DNA of 64,000 bases, from assembly GCA_965249925.1 (NCBI GenBank), contig OZ252260.1:7130001-7194000 (forward strand), written 5' to 3'. The number at the start of each line of letters is the position of its first letter. Position 1 is the stretch's first letter. The notes under the pieces were generated by a model, which saw only the letters and a program-made list of their open reading frames with translations, made no database searches and had not been told where the DNA came from. Of this stretch, positions 17,344 through 26,520 are shown one piece after another. Source of the DNA: Hoeflea_A sp965249925. Lineage in GTDB: Bacteria > Pseudomonadota > Alphaproteobacteria > Rhizobiales > Rhizobiaceae. Both the position numbers and the translations under genes were made by a program.

Positions 17344-17794
17344 CAATGCTACTCCTCGGTTTCGCGCGTCAGGACCGCACCGGTCCAGCTCTCTGGGGAC
17401 AGTCTTCCGCGTCCACTCGCAGAAATCAATCGGCCGATCATAAACAACGCCAATCCTGTCGTGCAGGATACAGCCAAGGACGTCATATCATTTGGTCATG
17501 AACTACCGAAATTCTGCCGGGAAACTGGTGCAACAAACGGAGGATGTAAAGCCAGAATACGGCATAAAGTCATTACCAATCGGCATGATCGTGACGATCC
17601 AGCCACATGACTTCAGGTTGCGGCTTGTCATACTGTTCCGAAGATGGTTGGGCTGAAAACAGCCGATCGGATTGCACCTACCAATTAGTAGCGGTGGCTC
17701 GCAATTCATAATACCGTTACAAGTCACCGGATCGGTCATCAAACGGCTAGAGCAGGTCCCGGACGCTTTCGCCATCAGACAGTTAGACATTGCC
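17344..17794. other. Non-coding gap between gcdH and the sensor kinase
   Basis: About 450 bp of visibly lower GC than the flanking genes, holding the divergent promoters. A 10-bp palindrome ATCGGCCGAT lies at 17429-17438, about 90 bp upstream of gcdH, and could be part of a LysR site. A 52-codon frame at 17498-17656 has no ribosome binding site and no recognisable product. I see no RNA gene here. Confidence 0.5.
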
Positions 17795-20700
17795 ATGAAC
17801 AAATTCGAACCCGGATTATCAGACGACGGGGAACTGGCACGGCTGCGGGCCAGGAACGCCTATCTGGAAGCAGAATGCGAGCGGCTGAAGCGCATGGTGG
17901 TGGCGCTGGACGGTCCGACACTTGGTTGGTCGGACGATTTGGAAGACACCGGTGACGACGGCGGGGAAGTCTGCGGACTGACGGGTATCTACGAATGGGA
18001 CGAAGCTGAGGAACGTTGTGTTTCCTGTTCACCTGAGCTTGCCACTCTGCATGGCCTGACAACCGCGGACTTCATTGAGCGACATGGGGACGAGGCCGGA
18101 TTTCTGCTTCGGCTGTCCGAAGAAGACCGTATCCGCTACCGCAGTGCGCTGGATACCATGCGTACCAAGGGGAAGCTGCTGGACATTGAGTATGGCATCA
18201 AGCGACCTGACGGCGGCGAACTGACCCTGCGAGAGATTCGGGTTCCTGTCCCCGACGCCCATGGCGAACTCGCCGGCTCGATTGGAATTCTCCAGGATCT
18301 GTCCAATGAAAAACGGTTACGTCAGGCGCTTCACGCAAACCAGCGGCGCTTCCGGCACTTCGCCGAGGCATCATCGCATTACCTTTGGGAAATGGGACCA
18401 GATCTCAAATTCACCTATGTTTCTGATGGTATTCGCAATGTCACCGGCGAGGATCCCGCAGACTTCATCGGCAGGACGCGACGTGATATCGCCGGCGATG
18501 TGCCGATCGATCCGGTAGCACTCCAGAAAAACCTCGAACAGATGCGACGCCGGGAAAGCTTTACGGGTTATCTGATAGAGCGGCCCCGTACAACAGGCGG
18601 TACTGTTCACCTGCGTATCAGTGGTCAGCCGATTTTCGATCGTGACGGAGAGTTTCTCGGTTACCGCGGAACGGCGGATGACGTCAGCGACTGGCGCAGG
18701 ACCCTGGATTCTCTGCACCAGGGTCAGGAGAAGTATCGCGACCTCGTCGAAGGCTCGATTCAGGGCATGGCCATCTCCCGAGACTGGAAGATCCTGTTCG
18801 CCAACCAGGCCTGTGCCGAGATCTTTGGATTTGCCAGCGTCGAGGCCTTTCTGGCGATCGAATCCCTGGAACCGTTTATTGTTCCAGAGCATCGGGAACG
18901 CCTCCGCAACAGCCGAGACGCTCGCATGCGGGGCGAAAACATCTCCGAAAGGGTGGTAGCCCACTGCGTTCGGCCGAATGGCGAGGTGATTTGGCTGGAA
19001 AGCGTCAATCGTCTGGTCGAATGGGAAGGCGAACCGGCCATACAGACAACGATCGTGGACGTCACCGAACGTCGGCGCGCCGAAGCGGCGTTGCGCGAAA
19101 GCGAAGCTCGGCTCCGCGCCATCATGGATCATGCGCCTTTCGAAATATGCCTCAAAGATGCGCAAGGCCGTTACCTGGAGATCAATCGACACTATGAGCG
19201 TTTGTGGGGTGTCGAAAACGATGTGGTGCGCGGCCGGCTGCCGGATGAAATCGGCAAGGACGACCGGTTTGCAACGGCATCGCGCGACCACGATCAGGCC
19301 GTGCTCCAGTCGGGGAGTGTCATCCAGCGCGAGTATGATATTCAGGCAGACACCGGCATAGAATGCCTTTACGCAACCAAGTTTCCCATTCGCGACAGGA
19401 CCGGCGTTGTCACCGGGATCGGCGCAATCACGATCGACATCACAAAACGCAAAATGGCCGAGCAGCGCTTGCGCCAGGCGCGCGACGAACTGGAATCGAA
19501 AGTCCTCCAGCGCACCACCGAACTGCGCGACATGAACCGTGCGCTGGAGGAAGAGATCAAGGAGCGCAAACAGGCCGAAAAGGAACTCCAGAGAAGCCAA
19601 TTGCAGTTGAGCGACGCGATCGAGAGCATCTCGGAAGGCTTCGTTTTGTTCGATGCCGACGAAAAACTGGTGATGTGCAATTCACGGTACCGGGAATTGC
19701 ATGCCGGCATTGCCGATCATCTGGTGGTCGGTGTGTCCGGAGAGGAACTACTCCGCGTGGTCGTTGAACGCGGTCTCGACGAAAACGCCAAACAGCACGG
19801 CGAGGGATGGATCCAAAAGCGACTTGGCGAATATAGAACCATGCAAGAGATCAGCGCCGAACGACAGCTTCCGGACGGCCGATGGGTTCACGGTACCATT
19901 CGCAAAACGGCCGAGGGCGGGATTGTCGGAACCCGAACGGACATCACCGAGCGCAAGAATGGGGAGTTGGCGCTTCAGCAGAGCGAGGACCGGCTGCGAC
20001 AGGCCGCCGAACTGGCCGGGCTCGGATATTGCATCTGGGACTCGATCGAGGACCGCTGCATCTATTGTTCCGAAGAATACGCCCGCATACACGGGACCAC
20101 CGTCGAAGGCTATATCGATCGCGCTCAGCCGGCCGGAGGAAATTGCCCGTTCACGCACCCGGAAGACGCGGAGGCCTACCAGGAGGCCATAGACAGGTTA
20201 CGGAGCGACGGGACAGGCTTCGGACTGGAATACCGCATGATACTGCCCAACGGGGCCTTGCGACATGTCAAGGTCATCGTCAAACCTGTCTTCGATGAAT
20301 TCGGCGTGGTCGTTCAGGAGTACCTGACGATGCAGGACATCACAGCCCAAAAGCAAACGGAAATGGCGCTTCGCAATAACCAGGATCTGCTGACCGCAAT
20401 CATGGACCACGCTCCCGCCACGATCGACGTCAAGGACGAGCAAAGCCGGTTCGTGCTTGTCAATCGGCAGCTAGAAAACCAACTCGGCACCACACGGCAA
20501 TACATTTGCGGCAAGAAGATCGGTGATTTCCTGCCGCCCGAGATTGCCGACTCCTGTCAAGACGGCGACCGTTATGTGCTTGAAAGCGGACGCGATCTGA
20601 TCGGCGAAAAAACCTATGAGCTAAACGGTAGAGAGCACAGCGTTTACACGGTCAAATTCAAGATCCCGGAGCTGCCCGGAGGCAGCGGCGCCGGGGTCGG

Positions 20701-22264
20701 ACGCATCGTCACGGACATAACCGAGCTCAAACGTCGAGAACAGGCGCTGCGCGAGAGCCAGGAACTGCTCGAAACCATAATGGATACGGCCCCTGTCAGC
20801 TTGACGGTGAAGGATGCTGACTCCCGATACATCTACATCAACCGCAACGAGCTCGAGATTTTCGGCATGTTGGGCGTCGATTACATCGGAAAGCAGCCCG
20901 AGGACTTCTTGAGCGTGGACATGGCCGCCCGCATACGGGCGCTCGATCGCCAGGTTGTCGAGACCGGCAAGCCGATACCGCAGTATGAGGACTACTTCGA
21001 GGATGCCGATGACCGTATGCGGCATTGGCTGTCCGCTAAGGCTCCGGTTATCGTCGACGGAGATGTTCGTTACATCGTGACAATGAATATCGACGTCACC
21101 GAAGCCAAGGCGCGCGAGAACGAATTGCGGCAAGCCCAGAAGATGGAGGCGATCGGCCGACTGACCAGCGGAATCGCCCATGATTTCAACAACCTGTTGG
21201 CTGTCATTAACGGCAACCTGCTGTTCCTCAGGCGAAAAACCGATCTCGGCGAGGATCTGATCAAACACCTCGATGCCATCGAAACGGCAGCCAATCTGGG
21301 CACCAGCCTCACACGTGGTCTTGTCTCGTTTTCCCGGCATAAGGATTTCAACGCGGTTCCGGCTGACCTGCCGGAGCTTATTGAGGGCGCGATGAAGGGA
21401 TTGTTCGGTACGCTGCCGGCTTCGATCATCGTCAAAACGGAGCTTGCCGCGGATACGGAAGCTGCCCTCACCGATCCGCAGCAGTTTCAAATCGCGCTGT
21501 TCAACCTGGTGCTGAACGCCAAGGATGCGATGCCGGACGGCGGCACCGTTACAATCGCCACCCGAAATCTGGACCGGCTCGACAATGGTGCTTCCGATTC
21601 CACGGGGCCTTGGATCGAGTTGTGCGTCACGGACATCGGCACCGGCATTCCCGAAGACAAACTGGATCGCGTTTTTGACCCGTTGTTTTCGACCAAACCG
21701 CCAGGTTCCGGAACCGGACTCGGGCTGAGCATGGTGAAGCGATTTGTGGAACAGTCAAAAGGCCAGATCGAGCTTTCCAGCGTGCTGGGTGCAGGTACCA
21801 CCGTAACAATGCGCCTGCCAAAAGCGTTGTCGGACCAAACGCCGGTCGAGAACCGCAAACCAGCCGAACGCACATCGGGCGGAAACGAAACGCTGTTGGT
21901 CGCCGAAGACGACCAAGCGGTCAGACATATTGTGGTGACGACCTTGACTGAACTCGGTTACCACGTGCTGGAAGCCTCCAGCGGTGAACAGGCGTGGGAA
22001 ATCCTGCAAGGCAATGATTCGATCGCGTTGCTGTTTTCAGACATTGAGCTGGGCGGTGAATTGGACGGCCACTCCCTTGCCGAAAGGGCTTTGGCCCACG
22101 ATCCGGCGCTGAAGGTCCTGCTTTGCAGCGGTCATCCGATGGAGAAGGAACGCCCGGCCATTCGCGGAAAACCACCGCTGATGCGCAAACCGTGCGACCC
22201 GGACAGGCTTGCTTGTGCCGTACGCCATGCACTTGACCGACAGCCCGCCGCAGTCGATTCATAG
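17795..22264 (+). CDS. Soluble multi-PAS hybrid sensor histidine kinase with receiver domain
   Basis: Hybrid kinase of 1489 residues with no obvious membrane segment. Order: short N-terminal coiled coil (LARLRARNAYLEAECERLK); about eight PAS domains near residues 60-170, 178-305, 312-428, 437-552, 603-722, 730-852, 865-980 and 990-1103, with a coiled coil before the fifth; dimerisation/phosphoacceptor domain with GIAHDFNN (His1129); ATPase domain (NLVLNAKDAM, GTGLGLSMV); C-terminal receiver with phospho-Asp in LLFSDIELGG (Asp1416). No separate response regulator or output gene is adjacent. ATG 17795 is chosen over an in-frame TTG at 17672 that lacks a ribosome site, though neither start has a strong one. 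What it senses is unknown; the PAS stack suggests several cytoplasmic signals. Confidence 0.9.
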   Translation: MNKFEPGLSDDGELARLRARNAYLEAECERLKRMVVALDGPTLGWSDDLEDTGDDGGEVCGLTGIYEWDEAEERCVSCSPELATLHGLTTADFIERHGDEAGFLLRLSEEDRIRYRSALDTMRTKGKLLDIEYGIKRPDGGELTLREIRVPVPDAHGELAGSIGILQDLSNEKRLRQALHANQRRFRHFAEASSHYLWEMGPDLKFTYVSDGIRNVTGEDPADFIGRTRRDIAGDVPIDPVALQKNLEQMRRRESFTGYLIERPRTTGGTVHLRISGQPIFDRDGEFLGYRGTADDVSDWRRTLDSLHQGQEKYRDLVEGSIQGMAISRDWKILFANQACAEIFGFASVEAFLAIESLEPFIVPEHRERLRNSRDARMRGENISERVVAHCVRPNGEVIWLESVNRLVEWEGEPAIQTTIVDVTERRRAEAALRESEARLRAIMDHAPFEICLKDAQGRYLEINRHYERLWGVENDVVRGRLPDEIGKDDRFATASRDHDQAVLQSGSVIQREYDIQADTGIECLYATKFPIRDRTGVVTGIGAITIDITKRKMAEQRLRQARDELESKVLQRTTELRDMNRALEEEIKERKQAEKELQRSQLQLSDAIESISEGFVLFDADEKLVMCNSRYRELHAGIADHLVVGVSGEELLRVVVERGLDENAKQHGEGWIQKRLGEYRTMQEISAERQLPDGRWVHGTIRKTAEGGIVGTRTDITERKNGELALQQSEDRLRQAAELAGLGYCIWDSIEDRCIYCSEEYARIHGTTVEGYIDRAQPAGGNCPFTHPEDAEAYQEAIDRLRSDGTGFGLEYRMILPNGALRHVKVIVKPVFDEFGVVVQEYLTMQDITAQKQTEMALRNNQDLLTAIMDHAPATIDVKDEQSRFVLVNRQLENQLGTTRQYICGKKIGDFLPPEIADSCQDGDRYVLESGRDLIGEKTYELNGREHSVYTVKFKIPELPGGSGAGVGRIVTDITELKRREQALRESQELLETIMDTAPVSLTVKDADSRYIYINRNELEIFGMLGVDYIGKQPEDFLSVDMAARIRALDRQVVETGKPIPQYEDYFEDADDRMRHWLSAKAPVIVDGDVRYIVTMNIDVTEAKARENELRQAQKMEAIGRLTSGIAHDFNNLLAVINGNLLFLRRKTDLGEDLIKHLDAIETAANLGTSLTRGLVSFSRHKDFNAVPADLPELIEGAMKGLFGTLPASIIVKTELAADTEAALTDPQQFQIALFNLVLNAKDAMPDGGTVTIATRNLDRLDNGASDSTGPWIELCVTDIGTGIPEDKLDRVFDPLFSTKPPGSGTGLGLSMVKRFVEQSKGQIELSSVLGAGTTVTMRLPKALSDQTPVENRKPAERTSGGNETLLVAEDDQAVRHIVVTTLTELGYHVLEASSGEQAWEILQGNDSIALLFSDIELGGELDGHSLAERALAHDPALKVLLCSGHPMEKERPAIRGKPPLMRKPCDPDRLACAVRHALDRQPAAVDS

Positions 22265-22269
22265 TTCGA

Positions 22270-23124
22270 CTAAATCGCGGACCGACGCATTTCCTGGATA
22301 TAGGTATCGCGCAACTGACGGGCGACCGGACCAACGGATCCGTCGCCGATCGTCGTATCGTCGATCGCCACAGCCGGAACGACAAAGCCGGATGCTGACG
22401 TGGAAAAGGCTTCGCGGGCCCGTTTCGCCTCCTCGACCGTGAACGGTCGCTCTTCGACCTTCATCTGCAGGTGTCTTGCGCATTCCAGAACGGCACGTCT
22501 GGTGATGCCGTGGAGGATCAGGTTTGAAAGATCGCGGGTCACGATGGTCCCGTTTTCGGTGACGATGTAAGCATTGTTGGACGATCCTTCGGTGACCAGA
22601 CCGTCACGAACCATCCACGCATCATCCGCCCCCTTGGAACGTGCTTCCATCTTGGCCAGCGAAGGGTAGAGCAACTGCACAGTCTTGATATCGCAGCGCA
22701 ACCAACGGCAGTCTTCGACAGTGGCAATCCTCTGACCGCGAGCCGCCAGGGGGTTGTCGATCAGCGGCTTGGCCTGCGTGAACAAAACCAAAGTTGCCGG
22801 CATGCCGGAGTCCGGGAACACGAAATCCCGATCGGCTACACCACGCGTGACCTGCAGATAGATGAGCCCCTCGTCAAGGGCGTTGCGCTTTACCAACTGT
22901 CGGTGGATTTCCAGCAACGCCTCATCGCCGACATCCAGCGTCATCTTGAGTTCGCCAAGCGAGCGCCGCAGGCGGCCGCGATGGCCAGCGAAATCAATCA
23001 GCTTGCCATCCAGCACGGACGTCACCTCATAAACCCCGTCGGCAAACAGGAAGCCGCGATCGAAAACCGACACCTTGGCCTCGTTTTCAGGCACATATTC
23101 GCCATTGACGTAGACGGTTCGCAT
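22270..23124 (-). CDS. dat: D-amino-acid transaminase
   Basis: Fold-type IV PLP aminotransferase of 284 residues. The start VYVNGEYVPENEAKVSVFDRGF and the segment WLRCDIKTVQLL closely match bacterial D-alanine/D-amino acid transaminases, with the PLP lysine at about residue 147. It moves amino groups between D-amino acids and 2-oxoacids. Last gene of a dgcN-dgcA-dat operon (3-bp gap to dgcA), converging on the sensor kinase gene with a 5-bp gap. Role in using environmental or cell-wall D-amino acids is inferred from the operon. Confidence 0.9.
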   Translation of the reverse strand: MRTVYVNGEYVPENEAKVSVFDRGFLFADGVYEVTSVLDGKLIDFAGHRGRLRRSLGELKMTLDVGDEALLEIHRQLVKRNALDEGLIYLQVTRGVADRDFVFPDSGMPATLVLFTQAKPLIDNPLAARGQRIATVEDCRWLRCDIKTVQLLYPSLAKMEARSKGADDAWMVRDGLVTEGSSNNAYIVTENGTIVTRDLSNLILHGITRRAVLECARHLQMKVEERPFTVEEAKRAREAFSTSASGFVVPAVAIDDTTIGDGSVGPVARQLRDTYIQEMRRSAI

Positions 23125-23127
23125 GAT

Positions 23128-24117
23128 TCAACCCCAGAGTTGCGCTGTGGAGGGATTTACGTTGGCATCGTCATAGACAAGCCCATGGTCGCGGTCGCGA
23201 GCAAGCAGCAGCGGGCCGTCGAGGTCGACGATCGCCGCGTCCTGCGCCACCAGTATCGCCGGCGCCATGGCAAGCGATGAGCCCACCATGCAGCCGACCA
23301 TGATCTCAAACCCAAGTTTAACGGCCGCGTCTTTCAACAGCAGTGCTTCGGTCAAGCCGCCGGTTTTATCGAGCTTGATGTTGACCATGTCATACTTACC
23401 GCCCAGGGCGTTCAGGGAAGCCCGGTCGTGGCAACTTTCGTCGGCGCAGACCGGCAGGATTCTTTCAATCTCCGTCAATGCGTCGTCGGCACCGGCGGGT
23501 AGCGGCTGCTCCACCAAAGAGACGCCAAGCCGCAGCAACTCCGGCGCCAGCGTCGCGTAAGCCTCCGGCGTCCAACCTTCATTGGCATCTACGATGATAC
23601 GTGCCGCGGGTGCGCCGCTGCGCACGGCCTCCAGCCGTTCCAGGTCGCCTTCGCCCCCAAGCTTGATCTTCAGCAAGGGACGTGCCGCGTGTTGTTGCGC
23701 CTTGCGCCGCATTGCGTCCGGATCTTCGAGCGACAGCGTGAACGCTGTGCGCACCGGATGCGGCGCCGCAAGGTCGGCCAGTTCATAGGCGCGGCGCTTC
23801 GAGCGCTTGGCCTCCAGGTCCCACAACGCGCAATCGACGGCGTTACGGGCAGCTCCGGCCGGCAATGCCTCCTGCAGCCGGTCGCGGTCGATTCCCGACG
23901 GAAATGCCGCTGCAAGATCACGGATGGCGGTCACAACTCCCTCGATGGTCTCGCCATAGCGGGCGTAGGGCACGGCTTCGCCATGGCCGTTGTGAACACC
24001 GTCACTTACCGTAACCGTCACCACGCGCGCCTCGTTGCGCGAACCGCGAGAGATGGTGAAGGTTTCAGCCAAGGGAAAGACGGTTTCTTCGACCTTCAGT
24101 GACCATCCGTCTGTCAT
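23128..24117 (-). CDS. dgcA: Dipeptide epimerase-like protein DgcA (N-acetyl-D-glutamate racemase)
   Basis: Enolase-superfamily racemase of 329 residues. All barrel motifs are present: KIKLGG (the KxK base), IIVDANEGW, VEQPLPAG, CADESCH and INIKLDKTGG (second Lys). Such proteins are often called L-Ala-D/L-Glu epimerases. Next to DUF1611 protein DgcN they racemise N-acetyl-D-glutamate to N-acetyl-L-glutamate in a described D-glutamate pathway. Its ATG overlaps the dgcN stop (ATGA), so the pair is coupled. Murein-dipeptide epimerase is the alternative role. Confidence 0.85.
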   Translation of the reverse strand: MTDGWSLKVEETVFPLAETFTISRGSRNEARVVTVTVSDGVHNGHGEAVPYARYGETIEGVVTAIRDLAAAFPSGIDRDRLQEALPAGAARNAVDCALWDLEAKRSKRRAYELADLAAPHPVRTAFTLSLEDPDAMRRKAQQHAARPLLKIKLGGEGDLERLEAVRSGAPAARIIVDANEGWTPEAYATLAPELLRLGVSLVEQPLPAGADDALTEIERILPVCADESCHDRASLNALGGKYDMVNIKLDKTGGLTEALLLKDAAVKLGFEIMVGCMVGSSLAMAPAILVAQDAAIVDLDGPLLLARDRDHGLVYDDANVNPSTAQLWG

Positions 24118-25109
24118 CCGAGCGCATCCACAAGACGTGAGGCGCCGTGGCGGTAGGGATCGACAGTCGGCAATCCAAGGCGATCCTCGATGCCTTTCGC
24201 GTAGCTGTCGGCCTGCGTATCATCCATGGCGGATGTGTTCAGGGCGATCCCCGTCACCTTGGCGTCTGGATTGACGATCCGCGCCAGCAGCAACGCGGTA
24301 TCGCGGACCGTTTCCAGGTCCGGAACCTGATAGTCCGGCAGCCCGCGCATATGCGGCCGATGCGGTTCGTCGCAGATGATCATCGCGTCCGGCTGTCCAC
24401 CGTGAATGAGTGCCATTGACACACCCGAATAGGACGGATGGTGAATGCTGCCCTGTCCTTCGATGAGATCCCAGTGATCCTCATCGTTTTCCGGGGTAAG
24501 CGTCTCCACAGCACCAGCCATGAAATCAGCCACGACGGCATCGAGCGGCACTCCTTTGCCGGCAATCAGGATACCGGTCTGTCCGGTGGCACGGAAACTG
24601 GCCTTCATCCCGCGCTGCCGCATCTCACGTTCGAGGCAAAGGGCGGTATACATCTTGCCGCAGGAGCAATCGGTTCCGACCAGCAGCAAGCGCTTGCCGG
24701 ACCGCTTGCGACCATTGGCAATCGGATAGGATTGCTGCGCAACACGAACGTCGTGCAACGCCCGTCCCCTGCTCTGGGCCAGTTGCACCAGTTGCGGTTC
24801 GTCGCGCAGCAGGTTGTGCAGGCCCGACGCCAGATCCATGTCGGCGTTCAGCGCATCCTTCAGAACCGCCAGCCAATTCTCCGAAATCAGACCGCCGCGA
24901 TTGGCGACGCCGATCACCAGGGTACGGGCACCGCGAGTGGCAGCCTCCGCTACCGTCAGGTCTTCCAATCCCAAGTCGGCGTTGCATCCGGGCAGCCTCA
25001 ACTGGCCGATCGCCAGATCGGGCCGCCAATCCTTGATGCCCTGCGCCACTTTTGCCGCCAGCGCATCGGGCGCATCGCCCAGAAACAGAAGATAGGGTGT
25101 CTCGATCAA
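24114..25109 (-). CDS. dgcN: DUF1611 protein DgcN (D-glutamate N-acetyltransferase)
   Basis: DUF1611 protein of 331 residues. The sequence begins IETPYLLFLGDAPDALAAK and carries a P-loop-like VGTDCSCGKMYTAL, GQTGILIAGKGVPLD and EGQGSIHHPSYSGVS. I take TTG 25109 as start: GGAG is 7 bases ahead and the conserved N-terminus begins there, whereas longer versions would read through the intergenic region into xylA. DgcN proteins acetylate D-glutamate before racemisation by DgcA. First gene of the operon, 100 bp downstream of xylA on the same strand, so it may be read through from the xylose operon. Confidence 0.82.
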   Translation of the reverse strand: MIETPYLLFLGDAPDALAAKVAQGIKDWRPDLAIGQLRLPGCNADLGLEDLTVAEAATRGARTLVIGVANRGGLISENWLAVLKDALNADMDLASGLHNLLRDEPQLVQLAQSRGRALHDVRVAQQSYPIANGRKRSGKRLLLVGTDCSCGKMYTALCLEREMRQRGMKASFRATGQTGILIAGKGVPLDAVVADFMAGAVETLTPENDEDHWDLIEGQGSIHHPSYSGVSMALIHGGQPDAMIICDEPHRPHMRGLPDYQVPDLETVRDTALLLARIVNPDAKVTGIALNTSAMDDTQADSYAKGIEDRLGLPTVDPYRHGASRLVDALG

Positions 25110-25209
25110 GGTCGCGCTCCGCCGTTTGCTTCCTGACAGCAACTTATGGATCGGCGAAGCGGAGATTTCCAGTGCCAAAATGCGACGACACACGGCCGCT
25201 GAAAAAGCC

Positions 25210-26520
25210 TTAGAGGTAGCGATTGACGATGTTTTCCAGCATCTCCTGACGGCCGGAGCGCGCCTGCGGATTGACTCCGGCAGATTCGACATACGCCGCG
25301 ATGTCGTCGAGTGCGTATTCGCCGGACAGCATTTTCTGGGCCTCCTCGTCCTGCCAACCGTCATAGCGCTCCTCGACAAACGACGACAGCGCCCCGTCTT
25401 CGATCATCGCGGCCGCTGCCTTCAGGCCGCGGGCGCAGCAATCCATGCCGCCGATATGGGCCATCAACAAGTCGTCCGGATCGATTGACTGACGTCGCAG
25501 CTTGGCGTCGAAGTTTGTGCCGCCGGTGGCGAAGCCGCCGCCCTGCAGGATTTGATAGTAGGCCAGCGCCATCTCCGGAACGTTGTTGGGAAACTGATCG
25601 GTATCCCAACCCGACTGGTAGTCGTTGCGGTTCATGTCGATGGAGCCGAATATGCCCAGCGCATCGGCTGTCGCCAGTTCATGTTCGAAAGAATGTCCGG
25701 CGAGGATGGCGTGCCCCTGCTCGATATTGACCTTCACCTCGTTTTCCAGGCCACAGCGTTTCAGAAAGCCGTATACGGTTGCGACGTCAAAGTCGTATTG
25801 GTGCTTGGTCGGCTCCTGCGGTTTCGGCTCGATCAGGATGGTGCCGGTAAAGCCGATCTTGTGTTTGTAATCGACGACCAGGTTGAGGAATCGCCCCAGT
25901 TGATCCAGTTCCTTGCCCATATCGGTATTGAGAAGCGTTTCGTAGCCTTCACGACCGCCCCACAGAACATAGTTTTCGCCGCCGAGGCGATGGGTGGCGT
26001 CAATGCAGGTTTTGACGGTCGCGGCGGCAAAGGCGAAGACGTCCGGATCCGGATTGGTGGCGGCTCCGGCCATGTACCGTTTGTTGGAGAACAGATTGGC
26101 AGTTCCCCAGAGCAGTTTGACTCCGGTATCGGCCTGTTTTTGCGCAAAATAATCAACAATTTCATTGAGATTTCTGGTGTTCTCCACGAAATCGGCGCCA
26201 TCCGGCCTGACATCGGCATCGTGAAAGCAGTAAAACGGCACGCCGAGGAGACCGAACATCTCGAACGCAACGTCGGCTTTGAGCCGCGCGTGGTCCATCG
26301 TGTCACCGAACCAGGGTCGCTCGAAAGTCTGGCCGCCGAACGGGTCGAGACCCGGCCAAACAAAATTGTGCCAATAGCACACGGCAAACCGCAGATGATC
26401 TTCAAGGCGCTTGCCGAATACGATCTCGTCGGGATCGTAGTGTCGGAAAGCCAATGGATTGGTGCTGGCCGGTCCTTCGTAGGGAATGGTGGTTATATCG
26501 CCAAAAAAACCAGTGCTCAT
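25210..26520 (-). CDS. xylA: Xylose isomerase
   Basis: Class II xylose isomerase of 436 residues converting D-xylose to D-xylulose in the cytoplasm. Metal- and substrate-binding motifs are visible: YCFHDADVRPDG, VLWGGREGYETLLNTD, ILIEPKPQEPTKHQYDFD and NVEQGHAILAGH-like VNIEQGHAILAGH. The start ATG 26520 overlaps the xylB stop by 4 bp, giving the operon order xylF-xylH-xylG-xylB-xylA. Full length for the family. Confidence 0.97.
   Translation of the reverse strand: MSTGFFGDITTIPYEGPASTNPLAFRHYDPDEIVFGKRLEDHLRFAVCYWHNFVWPGLDPFGGQTFERPWFGDTMDHARLKADVAFEMFGLLGVPFYCFHDADVRPDGADFVENTRNLNEIVDYFAQKQADTGVKLLWGTANLFSNKRYMAGAATNPDPDVFAFAAATVKTCIDATHRLGGENYVLWGGREGYETLLNTDMGKELDQLGRFLNLVVDYKHKIGFTGTILIEPKPQEPTKHQYDFDVATVYGFLKRCGLENEVKVNIEQGHAILAGHSFEHELATADALGIFGSIDMNRNDYQSGWDTDQFPNNVPEMALAYYQILQGGGFATGGTNFDAKLRRQSIDPDDLLMAHIGGMDCCARGLKAAAAMIEDGALSSFVEERYDGWQDEEAQKMLSGEYALDDIAAYVESAGVNPQARSGRQEMLENIVNRYL

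Noticed and set aside
17498..17656. 52-codon frame in the gap before the sensor kinase
   Set aside because: No ribosome binding site, no recognisable sequence; kept only as part of the gap description.
17672..17794. Extended N-terminus of the sensor kinase from TTG 17672
   Set aside because: No ribosome site before the TTG and the extra 41 residues look like translated intergenic DNA; ATG 17795 starts the coiled coil.
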